Origin: Methanobacterium sp. | GTDB lineage: Archaea; Methanobacteriota; Methanobacteria; Methanobacteriales; Methanobacteriaceae | Assembly (NCBI RefSeq): GCF_016217785.1 | Contig: NZ_JACRGA010000015.1 | Location: forward strand, 1 to 32,669 | Length of the DNA: 32,669 nucleotides | Direction: 5' to 3' | In this document: positions 7,445 through 17,136 of the stretch, piece after piece | How positions within the stretch are numbered: the first letter of the stretch is position 1 | Layout: each line of letters begins with the position of its first letter | Position numbers and translations under genes: made by a program | Notes under the pieces: generated by a model | The model's input: the letters and a program-made list of their open reading frames with translations, nothing else | Databases searched by the model: none | Told to the model about the DNA's origin: nothing

Positions 7445-9361
7445 TTATTGTTTTTTCCGGTTGGCTATTAATCCACCCAGTAAACAGCAAGCTGCCATGG
7501 CCAGTGGCACAATAGGTGCACCGGTACTTTGCATCCCCACGGTTTTGGTAATGGTAGTGGTTGTAGCGGCGTTAACAACTGGTGTGATGGTTACTGTGGA
7601 GTTTAATGTCTGATCATCTGCAATCACACTTACCAATGCATCTCCTGCTGCTTCATCTGTCTGGAGAATAGCAGTGGCTATACCATTAATGGTGTATTTT
7701 TCCACGGATTTACTGCCCACATTACCCAGGTTGGTGGTGAATGTCACTGGTGAGCCGTCAGGGATGTGACCATTTACCGGGTCAATTGCTGTGATTGTGG
7801 TTCCATCAGTATGCTGGTTGAAGCTGGCAATTAAAGTGGATGCGGATCCTTGAGGAATGGTAGCTGGTATGGCTGAAAATGTCAGATACAACCAGGGACT
7901 GTAAGTCACATCTTCCCCGTAAATCAGAGTGCTGAAATCAGGACTATTAGAGCCCCACCAGTTATCAGTAGCATCTACTTCCCCATACTCATCTTCATTG
8001 TAGATGGTGTAACCTTGACTATCACTGTTTCCAACGATTCGGTTGAAATTCATGGTTACAGTACCGGTATTGAAGAGCACACCACCATTTAGATTTGCAG
8101 TGTTACCAGTGAAAGTACTATCAGTAACCATCAAAGAACCATCATCATTCCAGATAGCTCCCCCATTATACAATGCACTGTTCCCGGTGAAGGTACTACC
8201 ACTTATAATCAGAGTACTCCCGGTATTGGCAACAGCACCACCATCATTATCAGTGAAAGTACTGCCGGTTACAGTCAAAGGACCAATACTATCAATAGTA
8301 GCACCATCAGAAGCAGTTGCATCATTTTCTGTGAAATTACTACCAGTTACGGTACAGGTACCATTATTGAAGATAGCAGCACCTCCAAAATAGTTAGTGT
8401 TCGTGGCAGTGTTACTGGTGAAATCACAGTTAGTCACGGTCAGGATACTGCCTTCTTCATTGTTGTATATAGCACCACCAATAGTTGCAGAGTTGTCGGT
8501 GAATTGACAGTTGTTCACAAAACCAGTTCCCATGTTGTCAATGGCACCACCACCAGTAGCAGCAGTGTTCTGTGTGAAAACACAGTTATCCACGTTCAAT
8601 GTGGTTGTGTTACAACTTTCTATGGCACCTCCATCCACACTGGTTGCAGAGTTACCGGTGAAAGTACTGCCAGTCACTGTACAGGTACCATCATAATTAT
8701 AGACAGCACCACCATCCCGGGCCTGGTTGTTGGTGAATGTAGATCCTGCAATGTCTAGTGTGCCGATGTTATAAATGGCACCACCACCCTGGTAAGCAGT
8801 TACAGTAGTTGCTGTATTATCAGTGAATATGCAGTCGATTATGGTTAATGTTCCTTGAGTATTGTAGATAGCACCACCAATAACTGCAGTGTTATCAGTG
8901 AAGGTACATCTGGTCAGTGTCAAGTCAGCGGAGTTAAGAATTCCACCACCCAGTGCGCTGTTCCCATTTATTATGCTGAAATTGGTTAAACTCACTATAA
9001 AGTTCTGGTAGATGTCCAGGCCATGTCCTGCATTGTTAGCGTCGATGATGGTAGCAGTCTGGCTCTGTCCCAGTAGGTGTACGTTTTTGTCGATGATCAG
9101 GTTTTCCTGGTAGGTTCCATCAGCTACATTAACGGTTCCCCCATCATCTACAGTGTTGGTTCCGTTTTGGATGGTTGCCTTGGGACCAACTGTTCCACCC
9201 TGAGGTGTGGCGCTGGTTCCATCCCAACTGTCATTTCCAGTGCCATTGTTAACATAGATGGTGTCGGCGGCACTAGCGGAAGAGATAGTAGCTGCTGCAA
9301 ATAGAACTAATCCTAAAATGAGAATAATACGGTAATTAGTGTCTGTTGATTTTTTTTCCAA
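7445..9361 (-). CDS. Adhesin-like surface protein, 638 aa, TTG start
   Basis: The start is TTG at 9361-9359, chosen because AGGAGGTG (minus strand, about 9369-9376) lies at ideal distance and the N-terminus is then a proper signal peptide ending SSASA (about residue 31). Next comes a short entry segment (DTIYVNNGTGNDSWDG), a NosD-type parallel beta-helix with many GGAIYN-like turns (about 35-440), an NWWG motif, an Ig-like domain (about 475-590) and a short T-rich stalk. It ends with TVGMQSTGAP, a hydrophobic span and R-K-K-Q. It lacks the carboxypeptidase-like and DUF11 modules of the 990-aa protein but otherwise parallels it, so the two look like shuffled paralogues in opposite orientation. 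Ligand unknown. Confidence 0.92.
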   Translation of the reverse strand: MEKKSTDTNYRIILILGLVLFAAATISSASAADTIYVNNGTGNDSWDGTSATPQGGTVGPKATIQNGTNTVDDGGTVNVADGTYQENLIIDKNVHLLGQSQTATIIDANNAGHGLDIYQNFIVSLTNFSIINGNSALGGGILNSADLTLTRCTFTDNTAVIGGAIYNTQGTLTIIDCIFTDNTATTVTAYQGGGAIYNIGTLDIAGSTFTNNQARDGGAVYNYDGTCTVTGSTFTGNSATSVDGGAIESCNTTTLNVDNCVFTQNTAATGGGAIDNMGTGFVNNCQFTDNSATIGGAIYNNEEGSILTVTNCDFTSNTATNTNYFGGAAIFNNGTCTVTGSNFTENDATASDGATIDSIGPLTVTGSTFTDNDGGAVANTGSTLIISGSTFTGNSALYNGGAIWNDDGSLMVTDSTFTGNTANLNGGVLFNTGTVTMNFNRIVGNSDSQGYTIYNEDEYGEVDATDNWWGSNSPDFSTLIYGEDVTYSPWLYLTFSAIPATIPQGSASTLIASFNQHTDGTTITAIDPVNGHIPDGSPVTFTTNLGNVGSKSVEKYTINGIATAILQTDEAAGDALVSVIADDQTLNSTVTITPVVNAATTTTITKTVGMQSTGAPIVPLAMAACCLLGGLIANRKKQ

Positions 9362-9372
9362 GTTTTCACCTC

Positions 9373-9408
9373 CTTTTACAGTTTATAAAACTTTTACAGT
9401 TTATAAAA
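9373..9408 (-). promoter_or_regulatory. Perfect 18-bp tandem repeat carrying TATA boxes
   Basis: CTTTTACAGTTTATAAAA occurs twice back to back (9373-9390 and 9391-9408). On the minus strand each copy carries TTTTATAAA, a TATA-like element, directly upstream of the ribosome-binding site of the 638-aa adhesin. The distal copy is better placed to give a leader that includes the ribosome-binding site. Confidence 0.6.
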
Positions 9409-9603
9409 AATTAATCTGGTTTTTTACTGATAAAAAGATGGTTAAAACCCACATTAAAAGCTGAAATGGATTTTTTTCAAACAAATGTATCGGAAGGTTC
9501 CTGGTTTTTTGGTTTACAGATTATAACATATTTTATTCATCTGATAACCTAAATAATTTTTTAAATAAAAATAAGATTACCTATTTTTTCCACATTAATC
9601 TTT

Positions 9604-9806
9604 TGAACTATTTCCATGTTAATGCCTGAGTTATTTAATATTAAAGCCTAATTTATTTCAAATTAGACCCCCTGATTTATTTCAAATTAGAGACTGAATT
9701 ATTTCATGTTAATACCTGATTTATTTCAAATATTAGATCCTGAATTTATTTTCATTATTTAGCGCCTGATTTATTTCCTATTAGGGGGGCCTGAATAAAA
9801 CCTGAT
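9604..9806. repeat. Degenerate intergenic tandem repeat, about 23-bp unit
   Basis: About seven to nine copies of a unit like CCTGATTTATTTCAAATTAG, with lengths of 21-26 bases and scattered substitutions. They lie upstream of the AAA+ ATPase. The unit is unlike the repeats found in the later gaps. Confidence 0.75.
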
Positions 9807-9986
9807 GTTTTTACTATTTTATTTGGTGATATTGTGAAATATGTCACTAAAAACGAGATAAACCATTTGTGCCTGTGATGTTAAGTTTTAACTGTTAATA
9901 AAATCATATTAATACACAGTACAAAGAATGAAAATCCCCAATTAAACCCTAACAACATAATCACCTTTAAAACAGGTTGTCTACCA

Positions 9987-11333
9987 ATGGAAACAGAATA
10001 TTATCACGATATCCGGATGCAAAAACTATTCCAGTTACTGGAAGAACCCAAATCACTGGATGAAATAGATTTATCCAAGGGATTCATACAGAACCTGATC
10101 CTGAAGATCATTAACACCTACGGGAATATAAAAGTACAGCAGATACACGAAATCACCGGACTACACATTGATCTACTGGAACAATGTCTGAAACCAATGG
10201 AAAAACAAGATCTGGCAGCCCAGACCGGCGGGGGGTTCCTTTTTGCCAGTGTGGAATACACCATAAAGAAACAGGGCCACCTGAAAGCAGCCCAGTTAAT
10301 GGAGGAAAACCCCTACATTGGAATGGCACCGGTAACCTATGATGATTACTTCAAGATCATGGGAGTCCAGCTCCAGGGAAGATACCCCCTCAGAATACCC
10401 CATGAGGTTGTGGAAAAAGCTTTCCGGGATGTGGTGGGAATGGCCTACCCTAAAAAGGTTCTCACAGAAGCTGCTATTGGGGGTAAAGGATTCTTCATCT
10501 ACGGACCACCAGGAACTGGTAAAACATTCCTCACCAGCAAAATGTCGGAGATATTACCACCCCTCATCATACCACGCTACATCGAGTTCAGTGGTAACAT
10601 AATACAACTACTGGACCCTGACTTCCACAAACTGCGCCCGGAACAACCCGGAGACCCTCGCTGGGTGAAGATCTACGCACCATTCGTATTCACCGGCTCA
10701 GAACTAAGCACTGAAAAAATGGAAACACTGTACGACCCCAACAAGGGTGTCTATGAAACATCACCCATAATAAAGGCCAACGGGGGAGTTCTCTTATTGG
10801 ACGACCTGGGAAGGCAGAAGGAAGACCCCAACGTACTCCTTAACCGGATGATCGTACCCTTAGAGAACAAGAAGGATGTGATCTATGTGAAAGGGGCTCC
10901 GGTAATTGTGCACACCCACTTCATACCTGCCCTGTCCACCAACCTGGAGATCACCATCATCGATGAAGCCCACCTCCGCCGAGCACCTCTACATGTCTAT
11001 CTGGACGTTCCAAGTTCCGATGAGATTGTGGAGGTCTTTAAACGTAACCTGGACCTCTTAAATGAGGACTATGGTGAGGATGTTCTGGAACGATTCCGAA
11101 AAGTTTACATTCCCGAGATGCAGGGAGGGGAAAGCTTAAAACCCACCTTTGCCCATGCCAGGGACATTGCTCAGATAGCCCAGGCCATACGTATCCGGAG
11201 GGGAGAAGAAAAAATGACCGTAGAAATATTGGAGGAAGCATTAAACCAGCATATTCTAGTATCCATGCAGCGCAAATACACCCCAGAACTCTTTGAAAGA
11301 ATCATTACTCAGGGAAGCAAACCACACCAGTAA
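9987..11333 (+). CDS. AAA+ ATPase with N-terminal winged-helix-like region
   Basis: 448 residues. Residues 1-105 are helical and look like a DNA- or partner-binding winged-helix region. Residues 140-345 are an AAA+ module with Walker A GPPGTGKT (173-180), Walker B VLLLDD (268-273), a sensor-1-like LSTN (316-319) and a possible arginine-finger segment EAHLRR (327-332). The C-terminal part is helical, like the AAA+ lid, with an HARDIAQIAQA segment. It is predicted to be a soluble ATPase acting as a ring on an unknown target. Related proteins in databases are usually just called AAA family ATPases. It is transcribed alone, with purA 240 bases downstream. The ATG at 9987 gives a full N-terminus but has only a weak ribosome-binding site. 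Confidence 0.85.
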   Translation: METEYYHDIRMQKLFQLLEEPKSLDEIDLSKGFIQNLILKIINTYGNIKVQQIHEITGLHIDLLEQCLKPMEKQDLAAQTGGGFLFASVEYTIKKQGHLKAAQLMEENPYIGMAPVTYDDYFKIMGVQLQGRYPLRIPHEVVEKAFRDVVGMAYPKKVLTEAAIGGKGFFIYGPPGTGKTFLTSKMSEILPPLIIPRYIEFSGNIIQLLDPDFHKLRPEQPGDPRWVKIYAPFVFTGSELSTEKMETLYDPNKGVYETSPIIKANGGVLLLDDLGRQKEDPNVLLNRMIVPLENKKDVIYVKGAPVIVHTHFIPALSTNLEITIIDEAHLRRAPLHVYLDVPSSDEIVEVFKRNLDLLNEDYGEDVLERFRKVYIPEMQGGESLKPTFAHARDIAQIAQAIRIRRGEEKMTVEILEEALNQHILVSMQRKYTPELFERIITQGSKPHQ

Positions 11334-11530
11334 GTCATCCTGGTTTACTCCTGAAAACTGACACCAGTCACCAGTAAATCATACCACTAAAAATGAGATT
11401 ATCACTAACACAAAGGCAGTAAAATTTATAAAAAATCAATCTAATATCATAGGATGAGTTATAACAAATTTAAGGGACAATATTTCCTTAATAGTTCCGT
11501 GGGAAAATCTTTTTAAGCGGCTATTGACAA

Positions 11531-11538
11531 TATAAAAG
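11531..11538 (+). promoter_or_regulatory. TATA box of purA
   Basis: TATAAAAG centred about 39 bases before the ATG. The predicted start near 11558-11561 would leave a short leader containing AGGATGAT (11561-11568), a fair ribosome-binding site. Confidence 0.5.
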
Positions 11539-11573
11539 AGGTTAAAATCACTACACTAAGAGGATGATCATAT

Positions 11574-12596
11574 ATGACATGCAACATTTTAGTAGGCGGA
11601 GGCTGGGGAGACGAAGGTAAGGGTAAGTGTATTACCTACCTTTGCTACCAGGACAAACCGGAAATCATTGCCCGGGCCGGAGTAGGGCCCAACGCAGGCC
11701 ATTCGGTGGAATTTAACGGAGAAAAATACGGACTGCGGATGATCCCATCAGGATTTGTCCACACAGGAGCAAGACTCCTCATAGGGGCCGGTGTACTGGT
11801 TGACCCAAGGGTCTTCCATCACGAACTGGACTACCTCAACAAATACAAGGTTAAAGGACGTACCTTCGCTGATTATCGCTGTGCCATCATTGAAGAAGAA
11901 CACAAAGAACAGGACAAAGGCTCAGACCACCTGTACAAAAAGATTGGAAGTACCGGGACTGGATGCGGACCAGCCAACCGTGACCGGGCACTGCGAACCA
12001 TTAAACTGGCCGGGGACATTGAATCCATGGAAGGATACACCGCCGATGTGCCACTGGAAGTTAACACTGCCCTGGATGAAGGACGGGATGTTTTTATTGA
12101 AGGATCACAAGGATTCGGATTATCACTTTATTATGGGACTTATCCCTTTGTAACCAGTAAGGACACCACTGCATCTAGTGCAGCCGCTGATATTGGTGTA
12201 GGACCCACTCGTATTGATGATGTTATTGTTGTTTTCAAATCCTACATAACCCGTGTTGGAGAAGGACCATTCCCATCTGAAATCACCCAGGATGCAGCCG
12301 AAGAAATGGACATAGAAGAATACGGAACAGTCACCGGCCGTAGGAGAAGAGTCGGACTCTTCGACATGGATCTCGCCCGTGAATCCTGCATGATCAACGG
12401 AGCCACCCAGATAGCATTAACCTGTGTGGACCGATTATACCCCTCCTGTGAACGGGTAACTGAATATTCTGACCTATCAGGAGAAGTCAAAAAATTTGTG
12501 CAAGAAATCCAGGACGAAACCAAAGTACCAGTAACCATAATCAGCACTGGACCTGACCTGACTGATACCATCGACCTCAGGGACGAATTAATGTAA
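11574..12596 (+). CDS. purA: Adenylosuccinate synthetase
   Basis: Catalyses GTP-dependent ligation of IMP and aspartate to adenylosuccinate, the first committed step of AMP synthesis in the cytoplasm. The 340-residue length matches the short archaeal form; bacterial enzymes have about 430. The signature WGDEGKGK (residues 11-18) holds the catalytic Asp13, and GPNAGHS (38-44) holds the catalytic His43. IEGSQGFGLSLYYGTYPFVTS-type and GPTRID segments follow, and the TGRRRRVG segment fits the aspartate/IMP site. The ATG at 11574 follows AGGATGAT and gives the expected N-terminus just before the nucleotide loop. It stands alone, without other purine genes nearby, and is followed directly by a 9-bp perfect hairpin. 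Confidence 0.97.
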   Translation: MTCNILVGGGWGDEGKGKCITYLCYQDKPEIIARAGVGPNAGHSVEFNGEKYGLRMIPSGFVHTGARLLIGAGVLVDPRVFHHELDYLNKYKVKGRTFADYRCAIIEEEHKEQDKGSDHLYKKIGSTGTGCGPANRDRALRTIKLAGDIESMEGYTADVPLEVNTALDEGRDVFIEGSQGFGLSLYYGTYPFVTSKDTTASSAAADIGVGPTRIDDVIVVFKSYITRVGEGPFPSEITQDAAEEMDIEEYGTVTGRRRRVGLFDMDLARESCMINGATQIALTCVDRLYPSCERVTEYSDLSGEVKKFVQEIQDETKVPVTIISTGPDLTDTIDLRDELM

Positions 12597-12620
12597 AATT
12601 TAGGGTAAATCCCCTAAATT
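12597..12620 (+). terminator. Perfect 9-bp hairpin right after purA stop
   Basis: AATTTAGGG (12597-12605) and CCCTAAATT (12612-12620) with a 6-base loop, starting at the base after the stop codon. There is no strong T-run behind it, so it may protect the 3' end of the message rather than terminate transcription. Confidence 0.5.
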
Positions 12621-12929
12621 AATCCATTATTAATGATTTATTTCCAAAATTAGGTTTATATTCCTAAAATTAAGGTAATTCCTGAAATAGGATTTATTCC
12701 CGAAATGGGGTTTATTCCTTAAATAGGGTTTATTCCCGAAATGGGGTTTATTCCCGAAATAAGATTTATTCCTTAAACAGGGGCTTATTCCCTAAACAGG
12801 AGCTTATTCCTTAAACAAATGATATTCTCAAACTAATGAATTTTGGGGGGTTAACCACTCCCAACTAAATAAATTTCCTATTTTTTAAATTTCAAGGGCC
12901 AAAAAAATTCCATGCGGGGGTTAAAAAAG
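12621..12929. other. Intergenic gap with tandem repeat
   Basis: The 309-base gap is mostly the 18-19-bp tandem repeat at 12690-12817 and degenerate flanking copies. The last 30 bases contain the GGGGG at 12916-12920 that serves as ribosome-binding site for the next gene. Confidence 0.6.
12690..12817. repeat. Seven-unit intergenic tandem repeat, 18-19 bp
   Basis: Five 18-bp and two 19-bp units add up exactly to 128 bp. The consensus is close to GGGTTTATTCCCGAAATG, and later units change to TTATTCCTTAAACA. More degenerate copies lie to the left (about 12650-12689). Confidence 0.85.
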
Positions 12930-13226
12930 ATGCTGGAGATAACTGTCCATGAAATACGTGGTAACTGTCCTGTTTACAAACAGGGAGACCGTATGGTTTT
13001 CAAGGATCCGGAAATAGTCCTGGATAAAACCGATGCACTCTGCACCCATGCACTATCCACCATCCTGCACTACACCACCATTTTAGAACATGACTGGATA
13101 CCCCTAACTCTGGGACTAACCCGGGAAGGGGATGAAGAACATGCCTACCTGCAATGCGTTGATCCTGGAAAACCCTACACTGATGGGGGTACAGTTATCT
13201 TCAAATGCAGAAAACTGGAGGAATAA
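12930..13226 (+). CDS. TIGR04076-like small protein
   Basis: The protein has 98 residues from the ATG at 12930. I prefer this start to the in-frame ATG at 12912 because GGGGG (12916-12920) is nine bases in front and the protein then begins MLEITVHEIRG, as expected for the family. It has a conserved-looking N-terminal strand, a Cys-Pro turn (RGNCPVYKQGD), a middle HALSTIL helix and a Cys-containing C-terminus (QCVDPG and FKC). The overall pattern matches the uncharacterised TIGR04076 family, whose function is unknown. It is a soluble cytoplasmic protein. The gene is 77 bases before the first DUF166 gene and could be co-transcribed with it. Family assignment is by recognition of the N-terminal pattern only. 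Confidence 0.75.
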   Translation: MLEITVHEIRGNCPVYKQGDRMVFKDPEIVLDKTDALCTHALSTILHYTTILEHDWIPLTLGLTREGDEEHAYLQCVDPGKPYTDGGTVIFKCRKLEE

Positions 13227-13303
13227 GAGATTCTACCTTTTAATCCAAAAAATCCTAAATATCAATCCAAATTCTACATTTTAATTTCAATTTTGGAGGA
13301 ACC

Positions 13304-14203
<900 letters not shown>

Positions 14204-14230
14204 TCTAGTTTTTTCTTACAGTTATATCAA

Positions 14231-14265
14231 AACTGTTCGTAACAAAAAAAACTGTTCGTAACAAA
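14231..14265 (+). promoter_or_regulatory. Twin GTTCGTAAC repeats before winged-helix gene
   Basis: AACTGTTCGTAACAAA is repeated exactly at 14231-14246 and 14250-14265, 19 bp apart. The core GTTCGTAAC (14235-14243, 14254-14262) is a small GTT-n3-AAC inverted repeat. The position directly upstream of a small DNA-binding protein gene suggests an autoregulatory operator. Confidence 0.4.
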
Positions 14266-14325
14266 TATTATATGGATTCAAATGGAAATATGGATTCAAA
14301 TGGAAAAATTCAAGCAGGTGATACA

Positions 14326-14505
14326 ATGGATAATAAAGAAAAGGTGATTAAAGCTTTCAAAGACTCTGAAGAACCTTTAAACGCCACCAAAGTCAGCCAA
14401 ATATCTGGTGTGGAGAAAAAAGAAGTCGATAAGATCATGAAAGAACTTAAAAAAGACGAAACTATCATCTCTCCCAAAAGGTGCTACTGGGCTTTAAAGG
14501 AATAG
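14326..14505 (+). CDS. Small winged-helix DNA-binding protein
   Basis: Sixty residues when started at the ATG at 14326, which has AGGTGAT (14316-14322) in front. The in-frame ATG at 14272 would add residues encoded by an 18-bp tandem duplication and has no ribosome-binding site, so it is not preferred. The protein is one compact winged-helix unit: helix (KEKVIKAFKDSEEP), a turn, helix (NATKVSQISG), recognition helix (VEKKEVDKIMKELKKDE) and a wing ending in RCYWALKE. It is likely a transcription regulator or small DNA-binding protein, acting perhaps on the flanking DUF166 genes, since it lies between two copies. That link is inference from position. No metal-binding or ligand domain is present. 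Confidence 0.75.
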   Translation: MDNKEKVIKAFKDSEEPLNATKVSQISGVEKKEVDKIMKELKKDETIISPKRCYWALKE

Positions 14506-14864
14506 ATTAACCTTAAAAGTTACCTACTCATATTTTTTTTATTTTTCAATAGATAATCAGTCAAGTAGTTAATCACTTCAGCAAATCATCAAGTATAATC
14601 AGTTCAAGTAAATCCTCAAGCATAATTAGTTCAAGCAAATCATCAAGCAAAATCAGTTCAAGTATAATCAGTTTTCAGCACACCATCCTTTTATTCCTGT
14701 CTCCGTTTATTACTGTCAATATGAGGGCATAGGTAGACAAAACCTGTTAAGTATTAAAATAATATCAACTAATTTATTAAGGACTTTTAATTAAGGACTA
14801 ATTACTGATAAGTGTTCTTTTATGGATTGTGTTTCTTAACTAAAATGGGTCGAGAGGAGTATTA
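14506..14864. other. Intergenic gap with T-run and tandem repeat
   Basis: A 359-base gap with an oligo-T run at 14531-14546 (probable terminator of the winged-helix gene), a degenerate tandem repeat at 14555-14672, and the leader of the second DUF166 gene with GAGAGGAG before its ATG. No coding frame is supported. Confidence 0.6.
14555..14672. repeat. Degenerate intergenic tandem repeat, about 28-bp unit
   Basis: About four copies of a unit like AATCAGTTCAAGTAAATCCT-CAAGCAT, with shared half-units AATCAGTTCAAG and AAATCATCAAG. The unit differs from the repeats in the other gaps. Confidence 0.65.
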
Positions 14865-15758
<894 letters not shown>

Positions 15759-15789
15759 AAATATCCATATTTTAACTTTATATTAATAA

Positions 15790-15960
15790 TGGCAAATTTA
15801 TAATCAATTAAGTTATGACAAATTATAATCAATTAAGCGAGATCAATTACTTAGTATCTCAGTTCTAAATTGACATTCAGTTTATACTTAATTGAAGCAG
15901 TTATAGGATTTGAATCAGTTTATTGAATCAGTTTATATATATTCGAATCAGTTTTATAAA
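15790..15960. repeat. Two short degenerate repeat families before cbiF
   Basis: ATAATCAATTAAG occurs twice (about 15810-15840), with a partial third copy, and GAATCAGTTTA occurs three times near 15911-15955. They fill most of the gap between the DUF166 gene and cbiF. Confidence 0.6.
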
Positions 15961-15996
15961 ATAAAAATGCAGTTAAAGTCCTAGAGAGTGATATTG

Positions 15997-16764
15997 ATGC
16001 AAGGTAAAGTAATTTTCATAGGAGCAGGACCCGGAGACCCGGAACTACTAACCATCAAAGCAGCCAAGGTTATTGCCGAGGCAGATGTGATTATCTATGC
16101 CGGATCCCTGGTGAACCCAGAGGTCCTATCCGGAGCCAAAGCCGTGGCAGGTATCTATAATAGTGCCCAGATGAACCTGGATGAGATAGCAGACTTAATG
16201 GAAAAATCTGTTCAGGAGGGGAAGCTGGTTGCCAGGGTGCACACTGGGGATCCGGCTATTTACGGAGCCATAGCTGAGCAGATACAGTACCTTAAAGCTA
16301 AAAACATTTCATATGAGATAATTCCGGGTGTGAGCTCTCTGTTTGCCTCTGCAGCTGCACTGGAAGCAGAGTTAACTCAGCCTGAAGTTTCCCAGACAGT
16401 TATAATCACCCGTCCCTCTGGTCGCACACCCAAACCCGAAAGGGAGGCAATTTTCCGCCTGGCTGAACACCAGGCCACCATGTGCATATTCCTGGGAGTG
16501 CATATGATCGGTAAAGTAGTGGCAGAATTATTAACCTTCTACGACCCCGGGACACCGGTGGCAGTGGTTCAGAAGGCCAGCTGGGAGGATGAAAAAATAG
16601 TCAGAGGCACTCTGGAGGACATAGTGGACCAGGTGCAGGATGCTGGTATCACCAAAACTGCCCTTATTGTGGTGGGGGATGTGCTTGGTACAGATAAAGT
16701 GACTCCATCCAAACTGTATGATGCCCACTTCACACATGAGTACCGGAAGGGTCAAGGAGAATAG
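15997..16764 (+). CDS. cbiF: Cobalt-precorrin-4 C11-methyltransferase
   Basis: Adds the C11 methyl group from S-adenosylmethionine to cobalt-precorrin-4 in the anaerobic cobalamin pathway; methanogens need corrinoids for methyl transfer to coenzyme M. The protein has 255 residues from the ATG at 15997. The GTG at 15988 is part of the ribosome-binding region (GAGAGTGAT), so the ATG is preferred. It shows the tetrapyrrole methylase fold: GAGPGDPELLT near the N-terminus (residues 9-19), YAGSLVNPE (34-42), VHTGDPAIYG, IPGVSS, TLPEVSQT-like and TRPSGRTP segments that distinguish CbiF/CobM from other methylases, and a C-terminal KASWEDEKIVRGTL segment. It stands alone here, without other cbi genes, which is common in archaea. 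Confidence 0.95.
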   Translation: MQGKVIFIGAGPGDPELLTIKAAKVIAEADVIIYAGSLVNPEVLSGAKAVAGIYNSAQMNLDEIADLMEKSVQEGKLVARVHTGDPAIYGAIAEQIQYLKAKNISYEIIPGVSSLFASAAALEAELTQPEVSQTVIITRPSGRTPKPEREAIFRLAEHQATMCIFLGVHMIGKVVAELLTFYDPGTPVAVVQKASWEDEKIVRGTLEDIVDQVQDAGITKTALIVVGDVLGTDKVTPSKLYDAHFTHEYRKGQGE

Positions 16765-17136
16765 TTAGTGAAGGGTTCTTCTTTAATTAAAAAAGAGTAT
16801 CCTTTTAGATTAGGTGTGTTGTAAAATTATCTAAAAAATTCTTTTTTTATTTTTTATACCCGGATTATAGTCATTTCTTACATTTCTATTTTAAAATCAA
16901 TCTTTAATTTAAAATCAAAAAATTCAATTCACTTTCTCAGTATTAATAACCTTAATTTAATTTTCTTAGTTTTAATTCCTTATTTTAATCAAAATAAGGG
17001 TAAAATGAGGTGGAGTAGTGTTTATTCTAATAAAAATAGCAATCCACTAAAAAAAGTATCCATTAAAAATAGTATTCCACTAATAAAAAATATCCATTAA
17101 AAAAATTATTCTAATAAAAATAGTTAAATTCCATGT
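16765..17136. other. Convergent intergenic gap with T-runs and repeats
   Basis: 372 bases between cbiF (+) and the glycosyltransferase (-). A T-run at 16841-16857 is a probable cbiF terminator. From about 17020 to 17125 there are interleaved imperfect copies of TTCTAATAAAAATAG and TCCATTAAAAA. No gene is supported. Confidence 0.6.
16841..16857 (+). terminator. T-run terminator after cbiF
   Basis: Two long T stretches separated by a single A, 77 bases beyond the stop codon, in a convergent gap. Confidence 0.45.

Larger units (their letters stand above)
9362..9986. other. Divergent intergenic region, 625 bp
   Basis: Separates the minus-strand adhesin from the plus-strand AAA+ ATPase. It contains the duplicated TATA unit (9373-9408), an AT-rich spacer, a degenerate tandem repeat (9604-9806) and about 180 bases upstream of the ATPase. 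No coding frame is supported. Confidence 0.6.

Noticed and set aside
7173..7613. Open frame of 146 codons on the plus strand starting with TTG
   Set aside because: Its second half is antisense to the end of the 638-aa adhesin and its first half has no ribosome-binding site. Only the short anchor-like part at its start is of interest, and that is treated as a relic.
8504..8758. Plus-strand frames antisense to the 638-aa adhesin
   Set aside because: They mirror the repetitive beta-helix coding sequence of the real gene and have no start signals.
9604..12817. Repeats that might be CRISPR arrays
   Set aside because: The units are contiguous or nearly so, with no unique spacers of constant length, they are degenerate, and no cas gene is in the window.
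14272..14325. Longer start for the winged-helix protein at 14272
   Set aside because: The added residues come from an 18-bp tandem duplication and there is no ribosome-binding site, whereas 14326 has AGGTGAT.
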